Translations under genes and position numbers: made by a program
Notes under the pieces: model-generated
The model's input: the letters and a program-made list of their open reading frames with translations, nothing else
Databases searched by the model: none
Told to the model about the DNA's origin: nothing
Shown: positions 1 to 9,296 of the stretch, piece after piece
Position numbering within the stretch: the stretch's first letter is position 1
How the letters are laid out: each line of letters opens with the position of its first letter
Assembly: GCA_003216895.1 (NCBI GenBank)
Contig: QCID01000003.1
Location: 40,746 to 104,745 of the forward strand
DNA from: Prochlorococcus sp. AG-402-K04
Lineage (GTDB): Bacteria; Cyanobacteriota; Cyanobacteriia; PCC-6307; Cyanobiaceae
Reading direction: 5' to 3'
Length of the DNA: 64,000 nucleotides

Positions 1-38
1 CCTTTCTCTAGTTTTCTATCTTCATAATCAAATTTTTA

Positions 39-353
39 TTATTTTTTTTCATCTTCTTTTTTCTTCATTGACAAGTAGAACCACATCCAAGTAGGCAAAG
101 TAATAAAGAATCCTATTAATATGATATAACTTTTTGTAGTATCCCAAGCTGCTTCATTACATTCTTCCTTGATTTTATTCGTGGAGATGACTTTACTGCT
201 TAGGTTCCTACAAATATTTAGTCCATGAATACTAAGAGTTCCGTATGTTATCGCTGTTGGAACAGTTGCAAGGGATATTGCTAGTATTAAATTGCCTAGC
301 CTCAGGTTGAGGTCTTTTCTTCTTTGTTGATCCATATATATATTTTTAGCCAT
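39..353 (-). CDS. Small two-helix membrane protein, unknown function
   Basis: I do not recognise a named family. The 104-residue product has a charged N-terminus rich in Arg/Lys, then two hydrophobic stretches (about residues 18-40 and 72-93), and ends in a very charged Lys/Glu tail (KKKEDEKK). This suggests a small integral membrane protein with both termini on the same side. The segment between the helices holds two cysteines that could pair outside the cytoplasm. The layout is typical of picocyanobacterial conserved hypotheticals, and the ATG start is the only obvious one. No operon partner is visible inside the window. Confidence 0.6.
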   Translation of the reverse strand: MAKNIYMDQQRRKDLNLRLGNLILAISLATVPTAITYGTLSIHGLNICRNLSSKVISTNKIKEECNEAAWDTTKSYIILIGFFITLPTWMWFYLSMKKKEDEKK

Positions 354-618
354 ATCTAAGATATTGCACTGTATAGTTCTTATTTTTTTACAAAGCAGTA
401 AGTTTTTGGAAGAAGCTCTGCAGTTTTTGCTCTAAATTTTTTAAAGTCAAATTCTCTCTACTTTTTATGTTATTTATAGTTTTATATGTTTTATGTAATT
501 AACTTGCTTAAAAGTTTGGTGATAACTTGTAGGTTTATAAATTTTGTGAATTTTTAGATGCTTTAAATCCTAATCTTAGGTTAAAGTTAATTCCTTGTAG
601 CAATTAATCAATTCTATA

Positions 619-822
619 ATGTCCACAAGTAAGAGAGAAGAAGTTAGTTCGCATCTGCGTTATATCAGGCAAGAACTTCGAGACTTGGATCAAATGCTCG
701 GCCAGTACGGGTTATTACCTGAGTTGTCTGAGCTGAAAGAGGTTTATAACTCATTAGATGCACTTCATCAATTACTTTCAGGGAAAGTTAAAAAGAAACC
801 TAAACCCGAGTTTGATGATTGA
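619..822 (+). CDS. Small helical conserved protein, unknown function
   Basis: The 67-residue soluble product is predicted to be almost wholly helical, with heptad-like Leu spacing (HLRYIRQELRDLDQMLG) and a basic-then-acidic tail (KVKKKPKPEFDD). There is no signal peptide or membrane segment. It resembles the short coiled-coil hypotheticals conserved across marine picocyanobacteria, but I cannot assign a role. Codon use and composition look like those of the neighbours, and it is flanked by noncoding DNA on both sides, so it probably has its own promoter. Confidence 0.65.
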   Translation: MSTSKREEVSSHLRYIRQELRDLDQMLGQYGLLPELSELKEVYNSLDALHQLLSGKVKKKPKPEFDD

Positions 823-966
823 TATCATTAATTAGTCTTTGAATGGAAATGTAAAAACCAATGCAAGAATTTGTTTGATTAATCTTTTCTCCCTAAGTGT
901 TTTTGATAGGGACTTGCAAAAAAAGAAACTACTAACAAAATAAATTTAAGGACAGTAATTTTACTA

Positions 967-1176
967 ATGATTGATGAAAATTGGAAAAATCAGTATAAGA
1001 AATGGAAAAATTTAAAACCCTATGAAATTAAATTGATAGATGATGGGGCTAAAAGTCAATCTCAAGCTTGGCTCCTAAATTCAATGTGGTGTGAATGGAT
1101 AGATTTGAAAAGAATCAATATGTCTGAGCTTTCTACTAATGATATTTCTTCCTGCACTGATCCTTGGGAAGGCTGA
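967..1176 (+). CDS. Small hypothetical protein (69 aa)
   Basis: This is a short ORF with an ATG start, rich in Trp and Lys (NWKNQYKKWKNLKPYE), with no membrane segment and no motif I recognise. The Trp-rich content argues for a folded small protein rather than a chance frame, since Trp codons are uncommon in random AT-rich sequence. An A-rich stretch with AAGGACAG lies upstream and could hold the ribosome binding site. No function can be inferred; it faces the PerM-type gene convergently. Confidence 0.5.
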   Translation: MIDENWKNQYKKWKNLKPYEIKLIDDGAKSQSQAWLLNSMWCEWIDLKRINMSELSTNDISSCTDPWEG

Positions 1177-1203
1177 TATTCGTCTCCTCCTCATCTTCCT
1201 TCT

Positions 1204-2280
1204 TTACATTTTTGTTGAGAAATAATTCTTTTCTAATACGTCATGAATAATTATTTCTTTAACAAATACTTGAATTACTACAGCCATTGGAATTGCTAAC
1301 AACAAACCAAGTGGTCCAAAAAGAATAGTGAATATAAATTGAGCAGTAATTGTTAAGCCTGGGAGTAATTTGACTTGTTTATGCATTATTGAAGGAGTTA
1401 TTATATAGCTCTCTATATTTTGAATTAATATATATAGGCCAAGAACTGCAAGTGATTTCCATGGGGTATCTAATAATGCGACAGAAAGAGGGAATATAGT
1501 ACTTATTGTTGGACCTACGTTTGGAATAACATTTAAAATGCCAGCTATTAAAGCATTTGCGATTACCAATTTTATTCCTAATAGATATAGTCCAATAGCA
1601 GCAAGTATTGCTACAAATATTGAGCTTAATAGAACCCCAGCCATCCAACTACTTAGAGCATTACCGCATCTCAATAAAATAGTTCTTGCTCGTCTTCTAT
1701 AAAATGATGGGACTAATAATATAGCAACTTCTCTATAAGAGTTAGGCTGCAAAGTTATCATTAAACCAACTGAGATTATAAAAAATAATTGAAGAATTCC
1801 TATCCCAACATTGCTTACCAAACTTATTAAACTTGTTATACTATCTGTTACTCCATTTGCAAGAGTTGAACCATCTGGAATCATATTAAGCTTATTTGTT
1901 AATATTGTTCTATTAGCTAAATCTGGAATATTATCTTTGTATATAATCTCAACGAAATTTAAAAATGTATTTATTGAGAGCTCCCATAGTTTACTTACTG
2001 CTGATGGTATTTGATTGATTAACTCTTGAAACTCGCTTGTAAATTGTGGTACTATTGTTACTATTGAAATAATTGATATTAGTAATATAGAAATTATTGT
2101 TATTAGTAAAGATGCCAACCTAGGGATTCGAAGAAAATCTCGAACTTTACCAGTAATAGTGCAAAGAGCCATAGCTATTATTATGGCAGCAAAAAATAGT
2201 ATGATTATTTCTTTTAAACCCCATAAAATTATTACAGAAAAAACTAAAGCAGTAATTGATAACAAGCTAGTTGATTTCAA
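1204..2280 (-). CDS. AI-2E/PerM family membrane transporter
   Basis: The 358-residue polytopic protein has about seven to eight hydrophobic segments. A pair at the N-terminus is followed by a long amphipathic region (about 60-140) and a C-terminal membrane block containing the family-like segment NVIPNVGPTIS and the ending PLGLLLAIPMAVV. These are hallmarks of the PerM/YdiK/TqsA superfamily (AI-2E transporter family). Members export or exchange small solutes, including Na+/H+ antiport in some bacteria, so the substrate here is unknown. Autoinducer transport is unlikely to be its job in an ocean phototroph. It lies 9 bp downstream of psb28 on the same strand, suggesting co-transcription. Confidence 0.85.
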   Translation of the reverse strand: MKSTSLLSITALVFSVIILWGLKEIIILFFAAIIIAMALCTITGKVRDFLRIPRLASLLITIISILLISIISIVTIVPQFTSEFQELINQIPSAVSKLWELSINTFLNFVEIIYKDNIPDLANRTILTNKLNMIPDGSTLANGVTDSITSLISLVSNVGIGILQLFFIISVGLMITLQPNSYREVAILLVPSFYRRRARTILLRCGNALSSWMAGVLLSSIFVAILAAIGLYLLGIKLVIANALIAGILNVIPNVGPTISTIFPLSVALLDTPWKSLAVLGLYILIQNIESYIITPSIMHKQVKLLPGLTITAQFIFTILFGPLGLLLAIPMAVVIQVFVKEIIIHDVLEKNYFSTKM

Positions 2281-2289
2281 TTTAAATAA

Positions 2290-2640
2290 TTAATTAGGAG
2301 AAAGTGAATTTGCATACCTTTTCGCGAAACGCATAAATCTCTCGAATTCTTTTTCTGAATTCCAAGTATAAGTAGAATTTACTTCGTTAAGATGATCTTT
2401 TGAAATAGATAAATCTATCTTTTTAGTTGAAAGTTCACCTTCGCAATCAATAAGGTACATTTTTTGCACCGATTTAAAATTCTTTAATGTTATTGTTGTC
2501 GGCTGTTTAAATTTATAGATTGCTTTACCTCTTTTTCCATCTGGGTTTCTGAATAATCGTATTTCAGGAGGATCTTTTTCGTTTTTTCCTTTAACAAATT
2601 GAATTGCTACATTCTCATTGATTTTAGTCATCTTTTCCAT
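2290..2640 (-). CDS. psb28: Photosystem II assembly protein Psb28
   Basis: The 116-residue soluble protein matches Psb28 along its length, including the conserved segments IQFVKGKNE, EIRLFRNPDGKRGKAIYKF, YLIDCEGELST and the C-terminal FMRFAKRYA. Psb28 binds the cytoplasmic side of PSII assembly intermediates around CP47 and cytochrome b559 and protects the immature complex; it is absent from mature PSII. The length is normal for the family. The downstream PerM-type gene follows after 9 bp, so the two probably share a message. Confidence 0.95.
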   Translation of the reverse strand: MEKMTKINENVAIQFVKGKNEKDPPEIRLFRNPDGKRGKAIYKFKQPTTITLKNFKSVQKMYLIDCEGELSTKKIDLSISKDHLNEVNSTYTWNSEKEFERFMRFAKRYANSLSPN

Positions 2641-2672
2641 TGATTTAATTAATATAGACAGTCTTATGAAAA

Positions 2673-3719
2673 CTATAATGGATTGAGCTTCTGATTTAAG
2701 ATTTTATTTAAAGATGATTTTAGGCTTAGACCACTAAGATTAATTGAATTTACCTTGTTTGTTTTTTTAAGTTCATATTCATAGCACTTATCATAATAAT
2801 AGAGCATAGCCTCGCAGGCTTTTGACCATTCTTTCTTTTCAATTGCAGTTAGTGCTTCTTTTGTTCTTTGTGGCCCTAATCTTTTGCTAATTCTAACTAC
2901 AGCGTCTTTTAATTCATTTTGAGAGTTTTGACTATATACATTGACTAAATTTTTCACTCGTTCGTTTTTAGCTTTAATTATTTCAATGATTGGTGCTTTT
3001 TTCATTCTTATATACAAATTATTTGGTATGCGACATTTTCCTAAATTAGGACTCTCAGCTTCAATCCATATTTCAACAGCGTTGTTTTTATGAAAGTTAA
3101 AAAGAGATTCTGCGATAATATTTTCAAATTGTTGAGTTGTAGGTTGCTCATCCATACCTAATGAACCAAAACTACTCCCTCTATGATTGGCCATTCCTTC
3201 TAAGTCAATTACATGTATATTTTCTGTATTGATGTAGTTGAGTAGATCTGTTTTTCCTGTCCCAGTTTTACCTCCGACCAGCCTTATGGGTAAATCAGCC
3301 TCGAATTGATTTAAAACCCATTTTCTATAGCTTTTATATCCACCTTTTAATAAAAATGTCTCAATACCAATTGTTCGCGCAAGCCAGGCAAAAGCACTAG
3401 ATCTCATCCCTCCTCTCCAGCAATATATTCGTAAGGATTTTATCCCTTTTTTTTTAGTCGTTTTAATTATTATTTCTAATAGCTTTGTGGTTTTAGGAAG
3501 GGTCACTTTTAAGCCATTAAGGATTGCTTTTACGCGACTTTCTTTCTTATAGCTTTTACCAATTGTCTCTCTTTCGATATCAGAAAACAAAGGAATATTA
3601 ATTGCACCAGGCAAATGACCTTTGCAAAATTCGCTAGGACTTCTTACATCTACTATCTGACTGGTTAAATTCCGAAAATCCGTTACGGGATAGCTCGAAT
3701 TGGTAGGTTTCTCTGACAT
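2673..3719 (-). CDS. mnmH: tRNA 2-selenouridine/geranyl-2-thiouridine synthase MnmH
   Basis: The 348-residue protein has an N-terminal rhodanese domain (about 1-130) with active-site Cys100 in YCWRGGMRSSA, followed by a P-loop domain with GGKTGTGKT at 149-157. This rhodanese plus P-loop order defines MnmH (SelU/YbbB), which modifies the wobble 2-thiouridine of tRNAs for Lys, Glu and Gln through a geranylated intermediate to selenouridine. The length is normal. No selD is visible in the window, so whether selenium is the actual substrate here is open. It is divergent from gun4 across only about 40 bp. Confidence 0.93.
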   Translation of the reverse strand: MSEKPTNSSYPVTDFRNLTSQIVDVRSPSEFCKGHLPGAINIPLFSDIERETIGKSYKKESRVKAILNGLKVTLPKTTKLLEIIIKTTKKKGIKSLRIYCWRGGMRSSAFAWLARTIGIETFLLKGGYKSYRKWVLNQFEADLPIRLVGGKTGTGKTDLLNYINTENIHVIDLEGMANHRGSSFGSLGMDEQPTTQQFENIIAESLFNFHKNNAVEIWIEAESPNLGKCRIPNNLYIRMKKAPIIEIIKAKNERVKNLVNVYSQNSQNELKDAVVRISKRLGPQRTKEALTAIEKKEWSKACEAMLYYYDKCYEYELKKTNKVNSINLSGLSLKSSLNKILNQKLNPL

Positions 3720-3758
3720 AGTATTAGTGCTTAGGTCATTTTAGGCCTGCAGTAGATC

Positions 3759-4475
3759 ATGACTGAAGAAAAAACACACCCAAATAAAGAGAGCATAGAG
3801 GAGTTCCTGGAGTCTTTTAAAATGGCTTCAGAAAGGAAACGACTCAGTTTGTTGAATGTTTTAGAAGAAAGGGTTGAGGAGCTTCTTAGCCTTGGAGAAA
3901 CTTTAATGAATGGCTTTGATTCTGGTCTTTGTGACTGGACTCCTGGCTTCATTTTGCAACTTGTTCATAAAACTGACAAAAATTTCATAAAAAATACTCT
4001 CAATTGCGATGATCTTTCTTGGTTTCATGCACCATCAGATGTAGGTTTTGATTATTCTCCTCTTCAGAGATATTTATTGAATGAATGCTATGAAGATGCT
4101 GATCGCTTTACAAGTTCAAAACTTAGAGAGCTTGCAGGAGAACAGGCAGTAAAAAGAGGTTATGTTTATTATTCTGAAGTTGAATCAGTACCTTCTATTG
4201 ATTTGTCAACAATAAATAAACTATGGGTTGTTTATTCCAGAGGGAAATTTGGCTTTACAGTTCAAGCGAAAATATTAGAATCTTTAGGTGGTAGATATGA
4301 TAAGCTTTGGCCTCGAATAGGCTGGAAAAATGATGGGATATGGACTAGATATCCCAAAGCATTTAATTGGACAATTGAAGCACCAAATGGACATATGCCA
4401 TTAGTTAATCAACTTAGAGGAGTTCGATTGATGGATGCGTTGCTAAACCATCAAGGATTTAAGGATAAAAGTTAA
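3759..4475 (+). CDS. gun4: GUN4 tetrapyrrole-binding protein
   Basis: The 238-residue protein has an N-terminal helical region (about 1-85) and a C-terminal GUN4 core, seen in segments such as DRFTSSKLRELAG, LWVVYSRGKFGFTVQ and WPRIGWKNDGIW. The length matches the cyanobacterial two-domain form. GUN4 binds protoporphyrin IX and Mg-protoporphyrin and stimulates magnesium chelatase (ChlHID), directing porphyrin into chlorophyll. It is soluble or peripheral to the thylakoid membrane. It starts 39 bp from the divergent mnmH, so both promoters overlap in a very short spacer. Confidence 0.93.
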   Translation: MTEEKTHPNKESIEEFLESFKMASERKRLSLLNVLEERVEELLSLGETLMNGFDSGLCDWTPGFILQLVHKTDKNFIKNTLNCDDLSWFHAPSDVGFDYSPLQRYLLNECYEDADRFTSSKLRELAGEQAVKRGYVYYSEVESVPSIDLSTINKLWVVYSRGKFGFTVQAKILESLGGRYDKLWPRIGWKNDGIWTRYPKAFNWTIEAPNGHMPLVNQLRGVRLMDALLNHQGFKDKS

Positions 4476-4604
4476 GCGTTTAATGATTAATGTTTAAATT
4501 TTTCTCTAATAATACTATTTCTGGCTTAAGTTGAAAATATGTTTTAAACTTCTTTCTAATCCTTTGATTAGATTATTAATTTACCAAGAATGTTTTAATT
4601 AATT

Positions 4605-4997
4605 GTGGAGTCTTCCAAAAATTGGGCTGTATTTATTCATCCCTCTACTTTAAAGCTAGCATCATTTGTTGAAACTCTTTTAGAGCCTGTAATATGCAAA
4701 GAAACTGTAAAAAAGATTGAATTAGGATTGCATGAAGCTCTTGTTAATGCAGTAGTTCATGGAAACTTGTCTAATCCTAATAAAGTTATTCGTGTTAGAA
4801 GAATTCTTACTCCCAACTGGTTTGTTTGGCAAATTCAAGATGAAGGCTTAGGAGTAGTTGAAAATAAAAGATTAAGTTCTTTACCTTTGCAAATTGACGC
4901 TAATAGTGGAAGAGGAATTTATTTAATTCATAAGTGTTTTGATGATGTTAGATGGAGTAGGAAAGGTAATAGACTTCAGTTATCGCTGAGGAAATAA
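4605..4997 (+). CDS. RsbW-like GHKL ATPase (anti-sigma/serine kinase type)
   Basis: The 130-residue single-domain protein carries the GHKL ATP-binding signatures: an N-box helix (LHEALVNAVVHGN), a G1 box (DEGLG) and a G2 box (GRGIYLIHKCFDDV). Size and motifs match the HATPase_c_2 group, which includes anti-sigma factor kinases RsbW and SpoIIAB. The start is GTG; no in-frame ATG precedes the conserved core. No anti-anti-sigma (STAS) or PP2C phosphatase gene is adjacent, so the partner must be elsewhere or the protein has another role. It is cytoplasmic. Confidence 0.85.
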   Translation: MESSKNWAVFIHPSTLKLASFVETLLEPVICKETVKKIELGLHEALVNAVVHGNLSNPNKVIRVRRILTPNWFVWQIQDEGLGVVENKRLSSLPLQIDANSGRGIYLIHKCFDDVRWSRKGNRLQLSLRK

Positions 4998-5001
4998 GTA
5001 T

Positions 5002-5259
5002 TTAATGACTTTTACACCCTGTATCTTTTATGTCTTCTTTTATCCATAATATTGCTTGATTAAGTAAATCTTCTATTTCTGAGTCTTCTCCATCATTAAT
5101 TAATTGTGAAATTGCAGAAATAATTAACTCAGCGCTTCTTCTTTGTTTGTTTCCTCTGAATTTATGCCAGTTGTAGTTGTTAAGACTGATTTCATTATGT
5201 AGTTCTTTTGTTAGTAACTGAACTTTTTCTGGCCAAATGTGTTTATTTTTTTTTAACAT
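5002..5259 (-). CDS. Conserved small helical protein, unknown function
   Basis: The 85-residue soluble protein is mostly helical, with a conserved-looking core (RGNKQRRSAELIISAISQLI) and an acidic stretch (NDGEDSEIEDLLNQAILW). There is no signal peptide or membrane segment. The pattern matches a DUF-type family common in Prochlorococcus and marine Synechococcus, but I cannot name a function. It ends 4 bp from the convergent GHKL ATPase gene and lies 33 bp downstream of the methyltransferase gene on the same strand, so the two may share a transcript. Confidence 0.6.
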   Translation of the reverse strand: MLKKNKHIWPEKVQLLTKELHNEISLNNYNWHKFRGNKQRRSAELIISAISQLINDGEDSEIEDLLNQAILWIKEDIKDTGCKSH

Positions 5260-5292
5260 AATATACTATCTATTTTTTACTTTTTAATAAGA

Positions 5293-6354
5293 TTAATTTG
5301 GCTTGTTTGCTTTCCATACTTTTGTCATGAAGTGAGATTCAGAAGTTATTGAAGAAAACCCGCTTTCTTCTAATTTTAAATTTATGTTATCAACTATATA
5401 GTCTCTGTAATAAGGCTCATGAAATATTTTATGAAAGTTTTCCATAATTGGCGTGAATTTCGGAGAATCTTCTATTTGAATGGAGTCCGCAAGAACAAGT
5501 GTTCCGCCAGGTTCTAATAGTCTAAAGCATTCGTTCAATACGTTCTGTCGAGCTTCTCTTGGGAGTTCGTGAAATAGGAAAACACAAGTTAATGCTTGAA
5601 AACTCGCCGATTCATAAGGCATCTTTTCTGCATTTCCTTTGGTTAGTTGAACAAGATCACCGCTTCTTGAACTTAGATATTTGCTTGCTTGCTTGAGGTA
5701 TGAACCTGATAAATCAAGGCCATATAGTTCGACTTGAGGTAACGCACTTTGGATTTGCTGGAGGGTTCTTCCTGTTCCTGTTGCGATATCTAGGACTTTT
5801 ACTTTCTTTGAGTCTTCAGATAAAAATTTTTTCAAACCTCTTTTTAAAGGAGCTAAAACTCTTCTTCTCATTGAATCGGCTGTTCCATTGAAAAGAATCT
5901 CTACTTGTAAGTCATAAATTTCAGCAGAGTGCTCACTAAGGTATCCGTCTGTTTGGTGATGAAAATTTTGTAAATAGTATTCAGGGTAATCTTCTTCATT
6001 TACATCTCTTGGAATTTCTCTGGTTTTATTTTTTTTGCGTCTCTGCCAAGTTAGTGGCATGTCTAGCCAAACTAATGGATACTTCTTTGCCCATTCCAAC
6101 CAAGGAGCTTCGAATAGTTGTGATTTAGGGTAAACACCTGCCTCTGCTTCGTTCCAATCAATATTTTCTAGGTTTTCCATTGATCTTTTAACTTCTTTTA
6201 TAAGATCTTGATTGATTGGAAATTTCCCTGGTGCTGCTTCAGGAGCAAACACTTCCATCAACTTTGTGCTCAACTCTTTATGAGCTAGCCCAGCAAGTGT
6301 TTTCCCTTGTTGAAGAGTGTGATATGCAATTTTTTTAAGGCTTGGCGCTGCCAT
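5293..6354 (-). CDS. SAM-dependent class I methyltransferase
   Basis: The 353-residue protein has a long N-terminal region (about 1-180) unlike the common small methyltransferases, then a UbiE/COQ5-type Rossmann core. SAM motif I is VLDIATGTGRT, the acidic motif is ELYGLDLS, and later motifs are LTCVFLFHELP and LEPGGTLVLADS. The substrate is not visible. The N-terminal part, with WLDMPLTWQRRKKNK, looks like a cyanobacteria/plastid-specific extension. A strong terminator separates it from glnA upstream, so it should have its own promoter in the short spacer after that hairpin. Confidence 0.85.
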   Translation of the reverse strand: MAAPSLKKIAYHTLQQGKTLAGLAHKELSTKLMEVFAPEAAPGKFPINQDLIKEVKRSMENLENIDWNEAEAGVYPKSQLFEAPWLEWAKKYPLVWLDMPLTWQRRKKNKTREIPRDVNEEDYPEYYLQNFHHQTDGYLSEHSAEIYDLQVEILFNGTADSMRRRVLAPLKRGLKKFLSEDSKKVKVLDIATGTGRTLQQIQSALPQVELYGLDLSGSYLKQASKYLSSRSGDLVQLTKGNAEKMPYESASFQALTCVFLFHELPREARQNVLNECFRLLEPGGTLVLADSIQIEDSPKFTPIMENFHKIFHEPYYRDYIVDNINLKLEESGFSSITSESHFMTKVWKANKPN

Positions 6355-6414
6355 AAACCATTCATTAATTTCAGTATTATCTAACAGATTTGATTGATTA
6401 GTGACGTGTTACCT

Positions 6415-6459
6415 AAAAAAAAATTAAGGTCTATGCATATTTGTACATAGACCTTAATT
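6415..6459 (-). terminator. Rho-independent terminator of glnA
   Basis: A perfect 14-bp inverted repeat (AATTAAGGTCTATG / CATAGACCTTAATT) with a 10-nt loop lies 32 bp past the glnA stop. Read on the minus strand it is followed by a run of nine T. This is a textbook intrinsic terminator for glnA and insulates the downstream methyltransferase gene. Confidence 0.88.
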
Positions 6460-6491
6460 TTGTATTCTAAAAATTAATAAATAAATTTATA

Positions 6492-7913
6492 TTAGGCGTC
6501 ATAATACATAGTGAATTCATGAGGATGAGGTCTTTGTCTTAGCTGTTGAACTTCTTCGTATTTAAGTTCTATCCAGTTATTGATGAAATCTTCGGTAAAT
6601 ACTCCCCCTTCCGTTAGATATTTGTTGTCACTTTTTAATGCCTCTAATGCATCATTAAGAGAGGATGGAACAGTGTCGATTTTTGATAATTCCTCTGCAG
6701 GTAATTCGAAAAGGTCAACGTCAACTCCATCTCCTGGATCAATTTGATTTTTGATTCCATCGATACCAGCCATCATCATTGCTGAAAAAGCAATGTAAGG
6801 GTTGGCCAATGCATCACCCGATCTAAATTCAAGCCTCTTTGCTTTTGGACTTGGTCCTGTTAAAGGAATTCTTACAGCAGCTGATCTATTACCCTGTGAG
6901 TAAACTAAATTAACAGGTGCTTCGAATCCTGGAACCAATCTTTTGTAACTGTTGGTAGTTGGATTGGTAAATGCAAGGAATGATGGGGCATGCTTTAGTA
7001 TTCCACCTATATACCATTTAGCTGTTTGAGATAAATTTGCATAGGTACCCTCTCCATAGAACAAAGGTTGACCGCCTTTCCACAAACTTTGATGAACATG
7101 CATTCCTGTTCCATTATCATTGAAGACTGGCTTGGGCATGAAGGTTGCAGTCTTCCCATATTTTTTTGCTACGTTCCTAACTATATATTTGTAAATCATT
7201 ACATTGTCAGCTGCGTTGATTAGAGGAGCAAACTTCATCCCTAATTCATGTTGGCCAGCTCCTGCCACCTCATGGTGATGCTTCTCAATAGGAATACCCA
7301 ATTCACCCATTAGTAAAAGCATCTCAGATCTCATGTCTTGCGCTGTGTCATTAGGTGAGACTGGGAAATATCCTTCTTTCAGTTGAATTTTGTATCCAAG
7401 GTTTCCTCCTTCTTCTTCTCTCCCTGTATTCCAGGGGGCTTCTATGGTGTCAACGCTATAAAAACTTCCGCCTTCCCCTGAGTTATATCTGACGTCGTCA
7501 AAAATAAAGAATTCTGGTTCAGGTCCAAAGAATGCTGCATCTGCAACACTAGTGCTCCCTAAATAATCTAATGCTTTTTGTGCCAAAGCTCTTGGACATC
7601 TGGCATATGGTTCTCCACTTCTTGGCTCCTGAATTGAACAAATCAAGCTAAGAGTTTTATGGTGATAAAATGGGTCTATCCAGCTTGTTGATGGATCTGG
7701 AACCATTGCCATATCGGATTCGTTTATGGCTTTCCAACCACGAATAGAAGAACCATCAAAAGCTAGTCCCTCAGAAAAAGAACTTTCTTCAATTAGATCT
7801 GAGGCTACGGTTAAATGTTGCCACTTACCATGTAAGTCAGCGAATTTTAAATCTATTAGCTCAATGCCCTCATCCTTAATTTGACGAAGAACATCCTGAG
7901 AGGTCTTGCTCAT
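6492..7913 (-). CDS. glnA: Glutamine synthetase type I
   Basis: The 473-residue protein is a full-length GSI dodecamer subunit, joining ammonia to glutamate with ATP; it is the entry point of nitrogen assimilation. Visible signatures are the N-terminal [10 protein letters not shown] and [10 protein letters not shown], the ATP-binding [19 protein letters not shown], and the glutamate-binding flap region [15 protein letters not shown]. The position matching the adenylylated Tyr of enteric GS is Phe402 (DLFELPAEE), so that control is not available here; cyanobacteria instead use NtcA and small inactivating proteins. I saw no canonical GTA-N8-TAC NtcA site in the 220-bp divergent upstream region. 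Confidence 0.98.
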   Translation of the reverse strand: MSKTSQDVLRQIKDEGIELIDLKFADLHGKWQHLTVASDLIEESSFSEGLAFDGSSIRGWKAINESDMAMVPDPSTSWIDPFYHHKTLSLICSIQEPRSGEPYARCPRALAQKALDYLGSTSVADAAFFGPEPEFFIFDDVRYNSGEGGSFYSVDTIEAPWNTGREEEGGNLGYKIQLKEGYFPVSPNDTAQDMRSEMLLLMGELGIPIEKHHHEVAGAGQHELGMKFAPLINAADNVMIYKYIVRNVAKKYGKTATFMPKPVFNDNGTGMHVHQSLWKGGQPLFYGEGTYANLSQTAKWYIGGILKHAPSFLAFTNPTTNSYKRLVPGFEAPVNLVYSQGNRSAAVRIPLTGPSPKAKRLEFRSGDALANPYIAFSAMMMAGIDGIKNQIDPGDGVDVDLFELPAEELSKIDTVPSSLNDALEALKSDNKYLTEGGVFTEDFINNWIELKYEEVQQLRQRPHPHEFTMYYDA

Positions 7914-8135
7914 GATGAATTTGATTTCAACAAAGATACTTAATTATGAACGTAATTAGCGATTGCATCTCTTTTTGTCTTAACAAGCACTTTTTTTAGA
8001 GTTTTAACATAAAATTTTGATTATTTTTTGCTTTCTAAAGCAAATCTAGCAAATTCCTATTGCAATCCCTAAAAAAAACACCCCGACTTTGCCTATCGCC
8101 TTTTAGGCTCGGAATATATAAACCGATCTGTTTTC

Positions 8136-9296
8136 TTGGCCACTCAAATTCTTCCTTCTGTTGATAATCAACATCGTAAAGATTTTGGTCCAACTGTTTC
8201 TCCTGAAAGGTTATTGCTTGGGCCAGGTCCATCAAACGCAGATCCTGCTGTTTTGAAAGCGTTATCACAGCCTCCTATTGGTCATTTAGATCCTTTTTAT
8301 GTGGACTTGATGAGTGAGGTTCAAGAGTTACTAAGATATGCATGGCAAACGAGTAATCGATTGACACTTCCAATGAGTGGCACTGGAAGTGCTGCTATGG
8401 AGGCAACATTAGCAAATGTTGTTGAGCCAGAAGATACTGTTTTAGTTGCTATCAAAGGATACTTTGGATATCGATTAGCCGATATGGCCAGTAGATATAG
8501 AGCAAATGTAGAAACCATAAAAAATGATTGGGGTAATGCATTTTCACTGGAGGAAATAGAAGATGCATTGAAAAAACATAAACCAGCTGTTTTAGCAATT
8601 GTTCATGCCGAAACTTCAACTGGTGTTTGTCAACCTATGGATGGAATTGGTGATTTATGTAGAAAATATAATTGTTTACTTCTCGTAGACACAGTAACTT
8701 CTTTGGGTGGCGTTCCTCTGTATTTAGATGAGTGGAAAATTGATCTAGCTTATAGTTGCAGTCAAAAAGGATTAAGTTGCCCTCCTGGACTAGGTCCTTT
8801 TTCTATGAATGAGAGAGCTGAAAATAAAATGACCAATAGAAAAGATAAAGTTCCTAACTGGTATTTAGATGTCTCTTTGCTTAATAAATACTGGGGCAGT
8901 GATCGTGTGTATCATCATACGGCTCCCGTAAACATGAATTTTGGCATTCGTGAGGCGCTTAGATTGTTAGCAGAAGAAGGATTAGAAGTTTCATGGGATA
9001 GGCACAGAAAAAATGCAAAATCGCTTTGGAATTCGTTAGAACAAATGGGCTTAGAATTACATGTTAAAGAAGAATTACGCTTACCTACACTGACAACAGT
9101 AAAAATACCTGATGGAGTTGATGGTAAAGCATTTACTAAGCATTTGCTAAATAATTTTGGAGTGGAAATAGGCGGTGGCTTAGGTGATCTTGCTGGAAAA
9201 GTATGGAGAATTGGTTTGATGGGATATAACTCCACCTCTACTAATGTAGATAAAATAATAAATATTTTCGAAACTGAATTACCTAAGTTTAGATGA
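8136..9296 (+). CDS. Class V alanine-glyoxylate/serine-type aminotransferase
   Basis: The 386-residue PLP enzyme has the class V fold: an N-terminal glycine-rich region (LLLGPGPSNADPAVL), MSGTGSAAMEA, the cofactor Asp in LLLVDTVTSLGG, and the Schiff-base Lys in SCSQKGLSCPPGLG. This matches cyanobacterial alanine-glyoxylate or serine-glyoxylate aminotransferase, which recycles photorespiratory glyoxylate. Cyanobacterial homologues were once called soluble hydrogenase small subunit. The start is TTG in frame with the conserved N-terminus; no ATG fits. It diverges from glnA and its 3' end overlaps the convergent tadA by 18 bp. Confidence 0.92.
   Translation: MATQILPSVDNQHRKDFGPTVSPERLLLGPGPSNADPAVLKALSQPPIGHLDPFYVDLMSEVQELLRYAWQTSNRLTLPMSGTGSAAMEATLANVVEPEDTVLVAIKGYFGYRLADMASRYRANVETIKNDWGNAFSLEEIEDALKKHKPAVLAIVHAETSTGVCQPMDGIGDLCRKYNCLLLVDTVTSLGGVPLYLDEWKIDLAYSCSQKGLSCPPGLGPFSMNERAENKMTNRKDKVPNWYLDVSLLNKYWGSDRVYHHTAPVNMNFGIREALRLLAEEGLEVSWDRHRKNAKSLWNSLEQMGLELHVKEELRLPTLTTVKIPDGVDGKAFTKHLLNNFGVEIGGGLGDLAGKVWRIGLMGYNSTSTNVDKIINIFETELPKFR

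Noticed and set aside
890-912. 6-bp TCCCTA/TAGGGA stem after the first small ORF
   Set aside because: The stem is short with an 11-nt loop and no T-run; chance is likely in this spacer.
7914-8135. NtcA operator upstream of glnA
   Set aside because: No GTA-N8-TAC match was found; the nearest strings fail at the second half site.
8035-8268. 77-residue minus-strand ORF between glnA and the aminotransferase
   Set aside because: It overlaps the start of the aminotransferase gene on the other strand and encodes no recognisable protein; it is a shadow frame.
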